A model generated the notes under the pieces. That model was not told the origin of the DNA and searched no databases. It saw only the letters and a list, made by a program, of their open reading frames with translations. Positions 1 through 7,539 of a stretch of DNA of 35,632 nt are shown in pieces. Source of the stretch: an uncultured Atopobium sp. (lineage in GTDB: Bacteria; Actinomycetota; Coriobacteriia; Coriobacteriales; Atopobiaceae); the NCBI GenBank assembly GCA_938036925.1, contig CALHVU010000018.1:1-35632 (forward strand), given 5' to 3'. The translations under genes and the position numbers were made by a program. Each line of letters starts with the position of its first letter. Position 1 is the first letter of the stretch.

Positions 1-1428
1 GTTTTCCTCCTTGGAAAGAGCTTGAGTCTTACTAGCTGCGGCGCTTGCTGTTTTACCCGTTTCTGACTGCTCCATGCGTTTCTCGATAGTGCCAACTACC
101 TTAATGAGTGGCAAGGTAATTGCCAAATAGAACAGAGCGGCCGTCATATAGGGCGTCATGTTTCCTGTTGAGGTGGTGAGGTTTTTAGCAAACATCATCA
201 GCTCCATAACACCTACAGAAGAAAGCAGCGAGGTATCTTTGTAGGAAGTAATAAAGTCGCTGGTAAGAGGCGGAATAACCCGGCGAATAGTTTGAGGAAT
301 GATAATAAACGTCATGGTCTGTAAACGATTCATACCAAGAGAGCTTGCTGCCTCATACTGACCCTGCGGAATTGATTGAATGCCCGCGCGGAAAATCTCT
401 GAAAGATACGCAGAAGAATTGATAGCAACCACAATAAAGCCAAGCAAATTGGTGTCCAGATTAATATTTAACATAGGAAGACCAAAGAACAGAATATAAA
501 TCTGCAGGAAGAATGGGGTTCCACGCAACAAATTGATATATACCACCGCAAGTGCACGCAGGAGCGGATTCTTGGAAATCTTTAGCAGCGCAAAGCCCAT
601 TCCCAGCACAATGGCCACAGGATAGGCGCAAATTACAATTGCAAGACAAACCAGCCATCCAGGAAAAAGCATCACAACTGAAGAAACAATCAGTTGAGGC
701 TTTAAGAACATGCCCAAAAAGTGGTTGGAATTCCACGCTTCAACCCAAGGCTGAGCATCAAGCCAATTCACTAGAGCCTGAACAGGAGTGTTAGGAATAA
801 TGGTGATTTCGGGAGAAGAAGCAAGCTTTTGAGTTCCCTGCTCAGTGGTATAGGTTCCCTCGACAGAGTACGAACCGCCGTCAGCAGGAAACTTCATGCC
901 GGAAATCTCTACACGAATAAGCTTTTGAGCGTCCACGGGTGTTGCAAAAGAGATCACAACCTGCGTTCCCTGGACGCTTGCAATTGCCTCGATCTTCTCG
1001 CGCGTAAGACCTGAAAGAACGGTCACCTTAGTAGTTGCGCTCTGCAGATCGGAGCCCTCTGGAAGCTGCAAAGTAAGCTGAGAGACCTGCTCGTCCTCAA
1101 CTGTTCCCTCCCAGGTCAAACGAGTCTCTTTGCCACCGATAACGCCATTGCCTTCTGTCTGATTTGACTTAGCTGTTGCCTTATTTGTGGTGAGAGCAAA
1201 AGCACTCTGAACAGAAAACACGCTCAGAGACATAAAGAACAGCCCACTCAAAAGAAGCGTAACGAGAAGAACTACAAGCAGCGAGGAGTACGCACGATTA
1301 TGCGAGAGCGTTGACTTAGCTGAATTATAAGCCGTACTCTGAGGCGCAGATTCAGCTTTGAAACTCGCAGATGACATGCACAAGGACAGTTGCTGTCCTG
1401 ACATAGTTTTGTGCAAAAGTGCAATCAC
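1..1428 (-). CDS. Polar amino-acid ABC transporter permease with exported N-terminal domain (partial, runs off left edge)
   Basis: Inner-membrane permease of a polar amino-acid uptake ABC transporter (His/Glu/Gln/Arg family). I translated 476 codons with no stop. The GTG start at 1428 is chosen because AAAGGAG lies 6 nt upstream; an in-frame ATG at 1404 is the alternative. Residues 49-79 form a signal-like hydrophobic segment ending in AFA. Residues about 80-240 are polar with no membrane segment, so an extracytoplasmic domain is inferred. The permease core follows at about 245-450, with the ABC-permease EAA loop at 359-388 (EAASSLG, then IIIPQTIRRVIPP). Ordinary permeases of this family are about 220-250 residues, so the N-terminal half is extra. 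The binding-protein gene lies 100 nt upstream. The last bases before the edge read AAGGAGG on this strand, like a ribosome binding site, so the ATPase gene probably starts just outside. Confidence 0.85.
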   Translation of the reverse strand, partial: MIALLHKTMSGQQLSLCMSSASFKAESAPQSTAYNSAKSTLSHNRAYSSLLVVLLVTLLLSGLFFMSLSVFSVQSAFALTTNKATAKSNQTEGNGVIGGKETRLTWEGTVEDEQVSQLTLQLPEGSDLQSATTKVTVLSGLTREKIEAIASVQGTQVVISFATPVDAQKLIRVEISGMKFPADGGSYSVEGTYTTEQGTQKLASSPEITIIPNTPVQALVNWLDAQPWVEAWNSNHFLGMFLKPQLIVSSVVMLFPGWLVCLAIVICAYPVAIVLGMGFALLKISKNPLLRALAVVYINLLRGTPFFLQIYILFFGLPMLNINLDTNLLGFIVVAINSSAYLSEIFRAGIQSIPQGQYEAASSLGMNRLQTMTFIIIPQTIRRVIPPLTSDFITSYKDTSLLSSVGVMELMMFAKNLTTSTGNMTPYMTAALFYLAITLPLIKVVGTIEKRMEQSETGKTASAAASKTQALSKEEN

Positions 1429-1478
1429 GTGATACTCCTTTAGAGCTTGAGATGCGATAAATCCTGATGAAAACAGTG

Positions 1479-1510
1479 AGTGCTTGAAGCCAAATCTGAC
1501 TTCAAGCACT
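1479..1510. other. Intergenic stem-loop between binding protein and permease genes
   Basis: Perfect 11-bp inverted repeat (AGTGCTTGAAG at 1479-1489, CTTCAAGCACT at 1500-1510) with a 10-nt loop. In the direction of transcription (minus) it is followed by only a short T run (TGTTTTC). It may be a weak attenuator or 3'-end stabiliser that gives more binding protein than permease. Function is inferred. Confidence 0.5.
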
Positions 1511-1528
1511 TTTGCTGAGCTGGTGAAA

Positions 1529-2380
1529 CTAGATGTTAGAGCCAAACCATTTGGTCTTGAGAGCAGTCATGGTTCCGTCCTTCTCCATGTCTGCAAGAAC
1601 CTTGTTGATTGCCTCAGTTAGTGCAGGATTGTCCTTAGAAACAGCAATGCCATACTGCTCACCTGTTGGAATTTCTTTTGCAATAGTCAGATCAGAATAT
1701 GAAGTGCTAATCAGATTGGAAGCAACAGGCAGGTCAATGACCATAGCATCGTACAAACCGGTTTGGACTCCTGCCATTGCTGCAGCAACATCGTCTACAG
1801 AAACAATAGTTGCCTTTGGAAGGTTCTCCTTAGCCCAATCCTCGCCGGAAGTACCTGTCTGAACAACAACCTTCTTAGAGGCGTCGTTGAGCGTCTGCTC
1901 GGTCTCGGTGCTGCCAGACTTAACAACCAGGGACTGATTGGAGTCGAGGTAAGAAGTAGTGAAGTCTACCTCCTGAGAGCGCTCGTCAGTGATGGTAATG
2001 CCTGCGATAGCAACGTCTGCTTTGCCACCCTGCTTAATAGTTGGAACAAGGGTGTCAAACTTCTGGTTTGGCAGGTACGTAACCTCAAGATTGAGTCTCT
2101 TTGCAATCTCGGTAATAAGATCAACGTCAAAACCAACAGGAGTGGTTGAGTTACCTTCAAAGTACTCAAAAGGCTGGAAACCAAGCTCTGCTACAACGGT
2201 CAGATGACCCTTAGTTACCAGCGTATAGCTTGAATCAGAGGATGAAGTAGTACCCTGTTGCGCATTTTCTTGCTTAGATGACGAGCAAGCCATAAGACCA
2301 ACAAGTGCACATACCATAAAAACAGCAGCTACGCCCTTTAGAGCATTCTTTTTAACGGTAGTAACCAGTGACGATTTCAT
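1529..2380 (-). CDS. Amino-acid ABC transporter substrate-binding lipoprotein (SBP_bac_3 family)
   Basis: Captures a polar amino acid outside the cell and delivers it to the permease encoded downstream. The 283-residue product begins MKSSLVTTVKK and has a lipoprotein signal with lipobox LMAC, giving Cys32 as the lipidated residue, followed by a Ser/Gln-rich linker. The family-3 binding fold is clear: an early LGFQPFEYFEG segment, then GFDVDLITEIAKRL, the DVAIAGITIT..R segment that contacts the ligand alpha-carboxylate, and a C-terminal KWFG. The ATG at 2380 is preferred over an upstream in-frame start at 2440, because it follows AGGAAGAGG and gives a normal lipoprotein signal. A TATAAT -10 and a dyad lie just upstream. 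The exact substrate cannot be read from the sequence. Confidence 0.92.
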   Translation of the reverse strand: MKSSLVTTVKKNALKGVAAVFMVCALVGLMACSSSKQENAQQGTTSSSDSSYTLVTKGHLTVVAELGFQPFEYFEGNSTTPVGFDVDLITEIAKRLNLEVTYLPNQKFDTLVPTIKQGGKADVAIAGITITDERSQEVDFTTSYLDSNQSLVVKSGSTETEQTLNDASKKVVVQTGTSGEDWAKENLPKATIVSVDDVAAAMAGVQTGLYDAMVIDLPVASNLISTSYSDLTIAKEIPTGEQYGIAVSKDNPALTEAINKVLADMEKDGTMTALKTKWFGSNI

Positions 2381-2412
2381 ATTTGCCTCTTCCTGAATAA
2401 ATCTGAGCTGAA

Positions 2413-2432
2413 ATTCATTGGAATGAATTATA
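2413..2432 (-). promoter_or_regulatory. Candidate promoter -10 and overlapping operator dyad for the binding-protein gene
   Basis: On the minus strand TATAAT (2432-2427) is followed at once by a perfect inverted repeat ATTCATT-2-AATGAAT (2413-2428). That dyad would lie over the transcription start, a common repressor position. The -35 at 17-18 nt spacing is poor. The regulator is unknown. Confidence 0.45.
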
Positions 2433-2473
2433 GGAAGCAAATATGAAAAATCTACTTATAATTTTCATCATAT

Positions 2474-2544
2474 TTCTCGTTTTTATTGCATAAAAATGAC
2501 GAGAAGAACAACTTCTTTGCATAAATGACTACTATTTAGTCATT
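2474..2544. promoter_or_regulatory. Cluster of dyads in the 336-nt region between glutamine-synthetase-like and binding-protein genes
   Basis: No gene is visible in 2381-2716. It holds a long imperfect palindrome, TTCTCGT with TTTTTAT-TGC-ATAAAAA inside and ACGAGAA closing (2474-2505). It also holds an 8-bp dyad AATGACTA/TAGTCATT (2524-2544) and a direct repeat TGCATAAA..TGAC (2487-2500 and 2518-2529). These look like upstream regulatory DNA for the transporter operon; the binding proteins are unknown. Confidence 0.35.
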
Positions 2545-2647
2545 CTATCCAATAAAGACCAGGTAAAAGTAATTTTTTCAGTTCATAAAACGGTAACAAT
2601 TCGAGTAAGAAGGCTACATTCTTTGCGTGAAACAAGGGTTTCTCGTC

Positions 2648-2682
2648 AAAAAACCCTGCTCTGAATAAATCAGAGCAGGGTT
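2648..2682 (-). terminator. Rho-independent terminator of the glutamine-synthetase-like gene
   Basis: Perfect 13-bp stem (2652-2664 with 2670-2682), 5-nt loop, followed on the minus strand by TTTTTT (2653-2648). It lies 35 nt past the stop codon. Confidence 0.9.
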
Positions 2683-2716
2683 CAAAGAAACATATAACAG
2701 CAAGAGAAATAGTTGC

Positions 2717-4030
2717 TTAGCAACCAGCGTAATACTTTTGCGTATCCCAGTCAGTAACTGCCAGGCAATACTCACGCCACTCCTCTGCCTTGCGCTCGCA
2801 CAGGTACGAGAAGATGTGCTCACCAAGAACATCTTTAAGAAGCTCTGACTGCTTGAAGCGCTCAAGTGCCTCTCCAAGATTAATTGGGAGCTTCTCGCCA
2901 TAATCGGCAGGATTTCCGCCTACAAACTCCTCAGGAAGCAAGAGGCCTTCTTCAATACCCTTAAGTCCAGCCATAAGCGTGACAGCATTAGCCAAATAAG
3001 GGTTTGCAGTTGGATCAGGAATACGCAGTTCAGCACGGGTGGCAACATGCTTTCCTGGCTTATGCGTAGGAATACGAACCATAGCAGAACGGTTTTTACG
3101 ACCCCAGGTTGCATAGGCAGGAATAGCATCACGATCAAAGCGCTTATAGGAATTAACCGTTGGGTTAGTAATAAGCATGTACTCGGGAGCGTACTTAATA
3201 AGACCTGCAATGTAGTGTTGAGCAAGCTCAGAAAGGTGGGCTTCGCTCTCAGTCTTTGGAGCCCAGAACAGAGACTCGCCATCGTGGTCAAGAAGCGACT
3301 GATTCAAAAGCATGGCTGAGCCAGGAACTCCCTGAAGAGGCTTTGGCATAAACGAAGCAAACACACCGTGAAGTGTTGCAATATGTCTGATAACCAGACG
3401 AGCAGTAACAATGTTATCCGCGCAAGTTAGTGCTTCTGCATAACGGAGCTCAACGCCGTTTTGAGCAGGGCCAGCTGCATGGAAAGAATACTGAACAGGA
3501 ATAGAAAGATTCTCAAGTGCACGAGACGTGGAGTATCGAAGACTATGGCTGAGATCAGCAGAATTCAAATCAAGGTATCCAGCCTGATCAATAGGCTTTG
3601 GCTCAGTCCCGCTCACAAAATAAAAATACTCAAGCTTAGGGCCAACATTTGCGACATAGCCAAGGTCTTCTGCCTTGATAAAAGCATTTCTCAGTACAAG
3701 GCGTGGATCGCCTGTAAAAGCCTCACGTCGAGGAGTTTGAATATCGCAGAATACGTTTGCAACTACACCGTCATCTGTCTTCCATGGAAGAATCTGGAAC
3801 GTATCTGCGTCAGGGAATGCGAGAAGATCGGACTGCTCCTGGGAAGCAAAGCCGTCAACGTTGGAGCCATCAAAACCAATGCCCTCAACAAAAGCCTCTT
3901 CTAGCTCCTCGGGGGAAATGGAGAGAGCCTTTAATCCGCCGAGTACATCGGTAAAACAAAGACGCAGGTAGCGAACGTCTCGCTCCTCTACCGTGCGAAG
4001 AATATAGTCAATTTTCTTATCCGTACTCAT
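2717..4030 (-). CDS. Glutamine synthetase family protein with degenerate active site
   Basis: A 437-residue protein of type I glutamine synthetase fold and length. Recognisable segments are GFDGSNVDGF (51-60), GPKLEYFYF (130-138), MPKPLQGVPGS (228-238), NRSAMVRIP (313-321) and RAELRIPDPTANPYL (332-346). The ATG at 4030 follows GGGAGGA; an in-frame start 16 codons upstream lacks such a site. Known metal and catalytic residues of the enteric enzyme are largely replaced: E129 is K132, E212 is A185, E220 is G192, H269 is L241 and E327 is A302. E131 (E134), E357 (E334), R321 (R297) and R359 (R336) remain. By alignment it should not bind both metals or do normal glutamine synthesis, so it may be a pseudoenzyme, a regulator, or a ligase of changed chemistry. 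It is monocistronic with its own terminator. Confidence 0.85.
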   Translation of the reverse strand: MSTDKKIDYILRTVEERDVRYLRLCFTDVLGGLKALSISPEELEEAFVEGIGFDGSNVDGFASQEQSDLLAFPDADTFQILPWKTDDGVVANVFCDIQTPRREAFTGDPRLVLRNAFIKAEDLGYVANVGPKLEYFYFVSGTEPKPIDQAGYLDLNSADLSHSLRYSTSRALENLSIPVQYSFHAAGPAQNGVELRYAEALTCADNIVTARLVIRHIATLHGVFASFMPKPLQGVPGSAMLLNQSLLDHDGESLFWAPKTESEAHLSELAQHYIAGLIKYAPEYMLITNPTVNSYKRFDRDAIPAYATWGRKNRSAMVRIPTHKPGKHVATRAELRIPDPTANPYLANAVTLMAGLKGIEEGLLLPEEFVGGNPADYGEKLPINLGEALERFKQSELLKDVLGEHIFSYLCERKAEEWREYCLAVTDWDTQKYYAGC

Positions 4031-4139
4031 ACGGTCCTCCCGGGTCAGAAAACTGGAATCGTAACTACCATGACACATTCTTGTTACGGCTATGTTTCCA
4101 CTTCCCTGAAACCGGGCGAATGGTAAAAATTGTTAATGA

Positions 4140-4152
4140 AATTGTGACAATT
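4140..4152. promoter_or_regulatory. Short perfect dyad AATTGTGACAATT upstream of the glutamine-synthetase-like gene
   Basis: 6+1+6 inverted repeat about 110 nt upstream of the start at 4030 and just past the stop of the Cys-rich gene. The wider TTGTTA..TGACAA arrangement loosely resembles the GlnR/TnrA consensus (TGTNA-N7-TNACA), but the spacing is off by two. It is an operator candidate only. Confidence 0.25.
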
Positions 4153-4155
4153 GAC

Positions 4156-4362
4156 CTATTGAGCGTCAAAAGCCTTATCGACGTCAGAAATCATTTTCTG
4201 AGCAACACCGCAGCGACCATCTCCATCATGATGAGTGCCACAGCTGCTGGATGAAGAACAGCCAGAACAAGAGCCCTCTTTTGCGCCCTTAAGTTGAGAG
4301 CGAACACAAAGAGCAACAAGAGCAATGACGATAAGGACAACCAAAATATCAATAGGACTCAT
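4156..4362 (-). CDS. FeoB-associated Cys-rich membrane protein-like small protein
   Basis: A 68-residue protein with one N-terminal membrane helix (about residues 5-20), a basic stretch (RSQLKGAK), then a Cys/Ser/His-rich segment with Cys at 32, 35, 41 and 51 and a THHDGDG stretch. This matches the layout of the FeoB-associated Cys-rich membrane protein family, which usually accompanies ferrous-iron transporter FeoB and may bind metal. No feoB is near it here; the next gene is the glutamine-synthetase homologue. Start: GAGGAG lies 7 nt before the ATG at 4362; an upstream in-frame TTG at 4377 overlaps that site and is rejected. Family assignment rests on layout and composition only. Confidence 0.65.
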   Translation of the reverse strand: MSPIDILVVLIVIALVALCVRSQLKGAKEGSCSGCSSSSSCGTHHDGDGRCGVAQKMISDVDKAFDAQ

Positions 4363-4666
4363 ACAGACACTCCTCAATTTGTTAACTACGGCATACTATA
4401 CCCTCATTGCATGCTTGCATACGCTGAATCATAAATTATTTGCAGAATCTAAATTCTTACCAAAACAATTGAGAACTGCGCTCTCAGTCAAAGTTGGTGC
4501 ACGCGATATGCAAAATCTTTTAGACATTGATTCGCACGTATTTTTCGGTGTGCGGTAGAATATTATTCGCAAGCGTTTTGTCTTGCACCTGTATGTAAAG
4601 TATTGCCAAAAACTTGGTGTTTACCACGTATGGTGCACAAAGTTTGACGCGTAGAAAGGAAGCCTA
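4363..4666. other. Intergenic region upstream of gpmA
   Basis: About 300 nt between divergent genes. I see no gene. A possible -10 (TAGAAT at 4556-4561) lies about 105 nt before gpmA but lacks a convincing -35. Confidence 0.4.
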
Positions 4667-5428
4667 ATGGCTGAAGATCAGTACATGCACCTTGTTATTG
4701 TTCGCCACGGTGAGTCTGAGTGGAACAAGCTCAACCTGTTCACTGGTTGGACCGACGTTGACCTTACCGAGACTGGTCACGAGGAGGCAGCAGCTGGCGG
4801 CCGTGCTCTCAAAGAGGCTGGCTATGACTTTGATGTTTGCTACACCTCTCTGCTCAAGCGTGCTATTCACACTCTGAATCATGTTCTTGATGAGCTTGAC
4901 CGTAACTGGCTTCCTGTTCATAAGACCTGGCGTCTGAACGAGCGCCACTATGGTGCACTTCAGGGCCTCAACAAGGCTGATGCAGCTGCTGAGCACGGCG
5001 AGGAGCAGGTAAAGATTTGGCGTCGTTCCTTTGATGTCCAGCCACCAGCTCTTGAGCCAGGCGACGAGCGCGATCCTCACGTTCAGGAAATGTTCCGCGA
5101 TGTTCCAGCAGAGGATCTTCCTTACACCGAGTGCCTGAAGGACACCATTGCACGCGCATGGCCTTACTTTGAGCAGGAGATTAAGCCACAGCTTGAGGCA
5201 GGTAAGCGTGTTCTTATTGCTGCACACGGCAACAGCCTTCGCGCTCTTGTTATGCAGTTTGAGCACCTCACTCCAGAAGAAATTCTTGAGGTTAACATCC
5301 CAACTGGCATTCCTTGCGCATACACCTTTGACAAGGATTGGAACATTGTTGACAAGCACTATATTGGCGATCCAGCTGTCATCGAGGCAAAGATTAACGC
5401 TGTTGCTAACCAGGGCAAAGCTAAATAA
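4667..5428 (+). CDS. gpmA: 2,3-bisphosphoglycerate-dependent phosphoglycerate mutase
   Basis: Interconverts 3- and 2-phosphoglycerate in glycolysis, in the cytosol, through a phosphohistidine. The 253-residue length is normal for the dPGM family. Seen: the catalytic RHGESEWN motif with His14 near the N-terminus, then FTGWTDVDLTETG, the RLNERHYGALQGLNK segment carrying the general-acid Glu, YTECLKDTIAR, and AAHGNSLRALV with the second active-site His. The ATG at 4667 follows GAAAGGA. The gene is transcribed alone and ends in a strong hairpin at 5459. With fba at the other end of the window it is one of two glycolytic genes here. Confidence 0.97.
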   Translation: MAEDQYMHLVIVRHGESEWNKLNLFTGWTDVDLTETGHEEAAAGGRALKEAGYDFDVCYTSLLKRAIHTLNHVLDELDRNWLPVHKTWRLNERHYGALQGLNKADAAAEHGEEQVKIWRRSFDVQPPALEPGDERDPHVQEMFRDVPAEDLPYTECLKDTIARAWPYFEQEIKPQLEAGKRVLIAAHGNSLRALVMQFEHLTPEEILEVNIPTGIPCAYTFDKDWNIVDKHYIGDPAVIEAKINAVANQGKAK

Positions 5429-5458
5429 ACAGCTTGCTAACACGCAATATTGCTAAGC

Positions 5459-5489
5459 AGAACGGGGTGGTTTAAAACCACCCCGTTCT
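5459..5489 (+). terminator. Terminator of gpmA
   Basis: Near-perfect hairpin: AACGGGGTGGTTT (5461-5473) pairs with AAACCACCCCGTT (5475-5487), extended by AG/CT. The following T run is interrupted (CTTCTAACTT). Confidence 0.8.
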
Positions 5490-5516
5490 TCTAACTTAAA
5501 TTGACCAAATCACTGC

Positions 5517-5672
5517 TTACATTTTTCTATTCAAATCATCAATAGAATTCTGTAGACCATCAAGTTTCTTGAGATAGCGAGAAAGCCAAATAAAAGCCTT
5601 TCGTCCACAGTAAAACATAACGGATAAGATTAGAAAAAGAACAATAAGAATTATTATCTCTGGTGCTCCCAT
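5517..5672 (-). CDS. Possible 51-residue single-pass membrane protein
   Basis: Short reading frame of 51 codons. It has one hydrophobic helix at the N-terminus (EIIILIVLFLILSVMF) and then a basic, amphipathic tail with Lys/Arg-rich and LDGLQNSIDDLN segments that could form a short coiled coil. A ribosome binding site, AGGAG, lies 9 nt before the ATG at 5672. A longer frame in another register (5560-5823) overlaps but has no ribosome binding site. I do not recognise a family; it resembles small holin-like or stress membrane peptides only in layout. Confidence 0.4.
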   Translation of the reverse strand: MGAPEIIILIVLFLILSVMFYCGRKAFIWLSRYLKKLDGLQNSIDDLNRKM

Positions 5673-6019
5673 AAACCCATACTCCTAAATAATTAAAACC
5701 CTCTATTGAGGTAATTAATTCATGTCCAGAAATATCACTCCACAGGGCATTTAATGTATAAACAAAGAAACTATTAGAACCTAGAAATTTCATTTTTAGA
5801 TGGTAGATATGTTCTTCTGGCAATAAAAGAACTAGACATCTTCATCACCTCTTTAAGTTATTTATACCACTTATTTACTCCAATAAAAAGAAAATAATAA
5901 CCTATGAAATGACATTCTCTATAAACAAAAACATATTAAAAACTAAACGAATACGCCAACAGCTGTAAAACCTGCTTTGAATAGTGTTACGATGTACCGC
6001 CGAGAAAAGAAGGGATTAA
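5673..6019. other. AT-rich intergenic region before the MFS gene
   Basis: About 350 nt of AT-rich sequence with no supported gene. It must hold the promoter of the MFS gene (a weak TACGAT -10 candidate near 5989), but I see no clear operator and no neighbouring regulator gene. Confidence 0.4.
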
Positions 6020-7444
6020 ATGTTTAAAAGAGAGCTCAACGCAAAACTTGTTCTTTCTGTAATTGCAACAGGAATTATGTCCTTCTCGGGAGTTGTCGTA
6101 GAAACTGCCATGAACGTGACGTTTCCAACGTTAATGGAGGAATTCTCTATTGGCACCTCAACGGTACAATGGATGACCACCTCGTACCTTTTGATTCTTG
6201 CCATTATCATGCCTATGTCGTCGTATTTAAACAGACGATTCAAAACTAAAAGTATCTTTACCGTGGCCATGATCTTCTATATCAGTGGCATTCTCTGCGG
6301 ATTTGCTGCTCCAACGTTTATGTTATTGCTGCTTGGCCGTATTTTAGAAGGCATTGGCACCGGTCTAGCGTTACCACTGATGTTCAACATCATCACCGAG
6401 CAAGCCCCACTTAAAAACATGGGTGTCATGATGGGCATTGGCATGCTTGTTACTGCCGTTGCGCCTGCAGTAGGACCTTCGGCTGGTGGCTGGATTGCAG
6501 AACATCTTGGCTGGCGAATGATTTTTGCCGGTCTTCTCCCCTTCTTGATTGTGGCATTTGTACTGGGAATTAGTTCAATCCAACAAAGCCATGAGACTGA
6601 AGTGATTTCTTTTGATGTCTTTGGCTGGCTGCTGCTTACCGTAAGTTTTATTGCACTCATCTTTGTTATTAACGAGTCCAGCGCGTTTGGCCTGCTTAGC
6701 ATTCCTGTTTTGCTCGCAATTATGATTTTTGTGGGCTCACTTACGCTCTTTGTACGTCACGAGAACTCCTTTAAACACCAGGAGCCATCTGAAGCATCTC
6801 CAAAAATTCCTATCATTAACCTTGAGGTATTTAGCGAGAAGGGCTTTGTGCTCTCGCTCTTTGCTATTGTTGCTCTGCAATTTATTATTCTTGGTCAGTC
6901 ATATCTTCTGCCTAACTTCTCCCAGCTAGTACTAGGTGCAGGCGCTACCGCAGCAGGAGCTCAAATGCTGCCAGGATGTGCTATTGGCGCAGTCATGGCA
7001 CCAATTTCTGGTCAGATTTTAGACAAACTAGGAGCTAAAAAACCTATTGTTACAGGCATTCTTTGCTGTCTTACCAGCATGCTCCTTTTGCTGCTCTTTG
7101 TTCACCAACTTACCGTAGAAATGATTACGTATATTTTTGCTATCTTTGCCATTGGCCAGGCGCTTCAGATGGGAAACAATTTTACGGTAGCCTTGGGACA
7201 TCTGCCAGAAGACCGCAAGGCAGATGGAAATGCTGTTATTAACACAATGCAGCAGCTCTTTGGCGCTATGGGCACCAGCGTTATTTCTGGTGTAGTAGCG
7301 GCTTCTCAGCTTGGAGCTACAAACTTGGCTACGAGCACCCTCGCAGGAGCTCAAAACGCACTCTTTGTGCTTGTATGCGTAGCTTGTATTCCTCTTGTTA
7401 CTATGGGAATCGTGCTCTTTGTACTACCTAAGATGACAAAATAA
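6020..7444 (+). CDS. MFS drug:H+ antiporter, DHA2 (EmrB/QacA-like) family, 14 TM
   Basis: A 474-residue proton-driven efflux permease for drugs or other organic compounds. It is hydrophobic throughout and long enough for 14 helices. Seen: the N-terminal helix-1 region with NVTFPTLMEEF, QWMTTSYLLILAIIMPMSSYLNRRF (helix 2 and the motif A loop), GRILEGIGTGLALPL (motif B region), and the antiporter motif C as AVGPSAGGWI. ELGWRMIF-like residues after motif C are typical of EmrB relatives. The ATG at 6020 follows AAGAAGGG. It is transcribed alone, with no regulator or membrane-fusion partner next to it, and shares a bidirectional terminator with crcB. Substrate unknown. Confidence 0.9.
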   Translation: MFKRELNAKLVLSVIATGIMSFSGVVVETAMNVTFPTLMEEFSIGTSTVQWMTTSYLLILAIIMPMSSYLNRRFKTKSIFTVAMIFYISGILCGFAAPTFMLLLLGRILEGIGTGLALPLMFNIITEQAPLKNMGVMMGIGMLVTAVAPAVGPSAGGWIAEHLGWRMIFAGLLPFLIVAFVLGISSIQQSHETEVISFDVFGWLLLTVSFIALIFVINESSAFGLLSIPVLLAIMIFVGSLTLFVRHENSFKHQEPSEASPKIPIINLEVFSEKGFVLSLFAIVALQFIILGQSYLLPNFSQLVLGAGATAAGAQMLPGCAIGAVMAPISGQILDKLGAKKPIVTGILCCLTSMLLLLLFVHQLTVEMITYIFAIFAIGQALQMGNNFTVALGHLPEDRKADGNAVINTMQQLFGAMGTSVISGVVAASQLGATNLATSTLAGAQNALFVLVCVACIPLVTMGIVLFVLPKMTK

Positions 7445-7479
7445 AGACGCGGCAACGGCATTTAAAAGAAAGCAAATTA

Positions 7480-7515
7480 AAAAGCTAGTTATCCAACAAC
7501 GGATAACTAGCTTTT
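7480..7515. terminator. Bidirectional terminator between MFS and crcB genes
   Basis: Perfect 15-bp stem AAAAGCTAGTTATCC / GGATAACTAGCTTTT around a 6-nt loop. Runs of A before and T after let it serve both converging transcripts. Confidence 0.88.
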
Positions 7516-7539
7516 GATTTAGACGATCGAATAATCAAG

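Noticed and set aside
4664..5443. Minus-strand frame of 259 codons over gpmA
   Set aside because: Antisense shadow; gpmA has full motifs and ribosome binding site.
5560..5823. 87-codon minus-strand frame in the AT-rich gap
   Set aside because: No ribosome binding site, non-ATG start, and overlaps a shorter frame with a better start signal.
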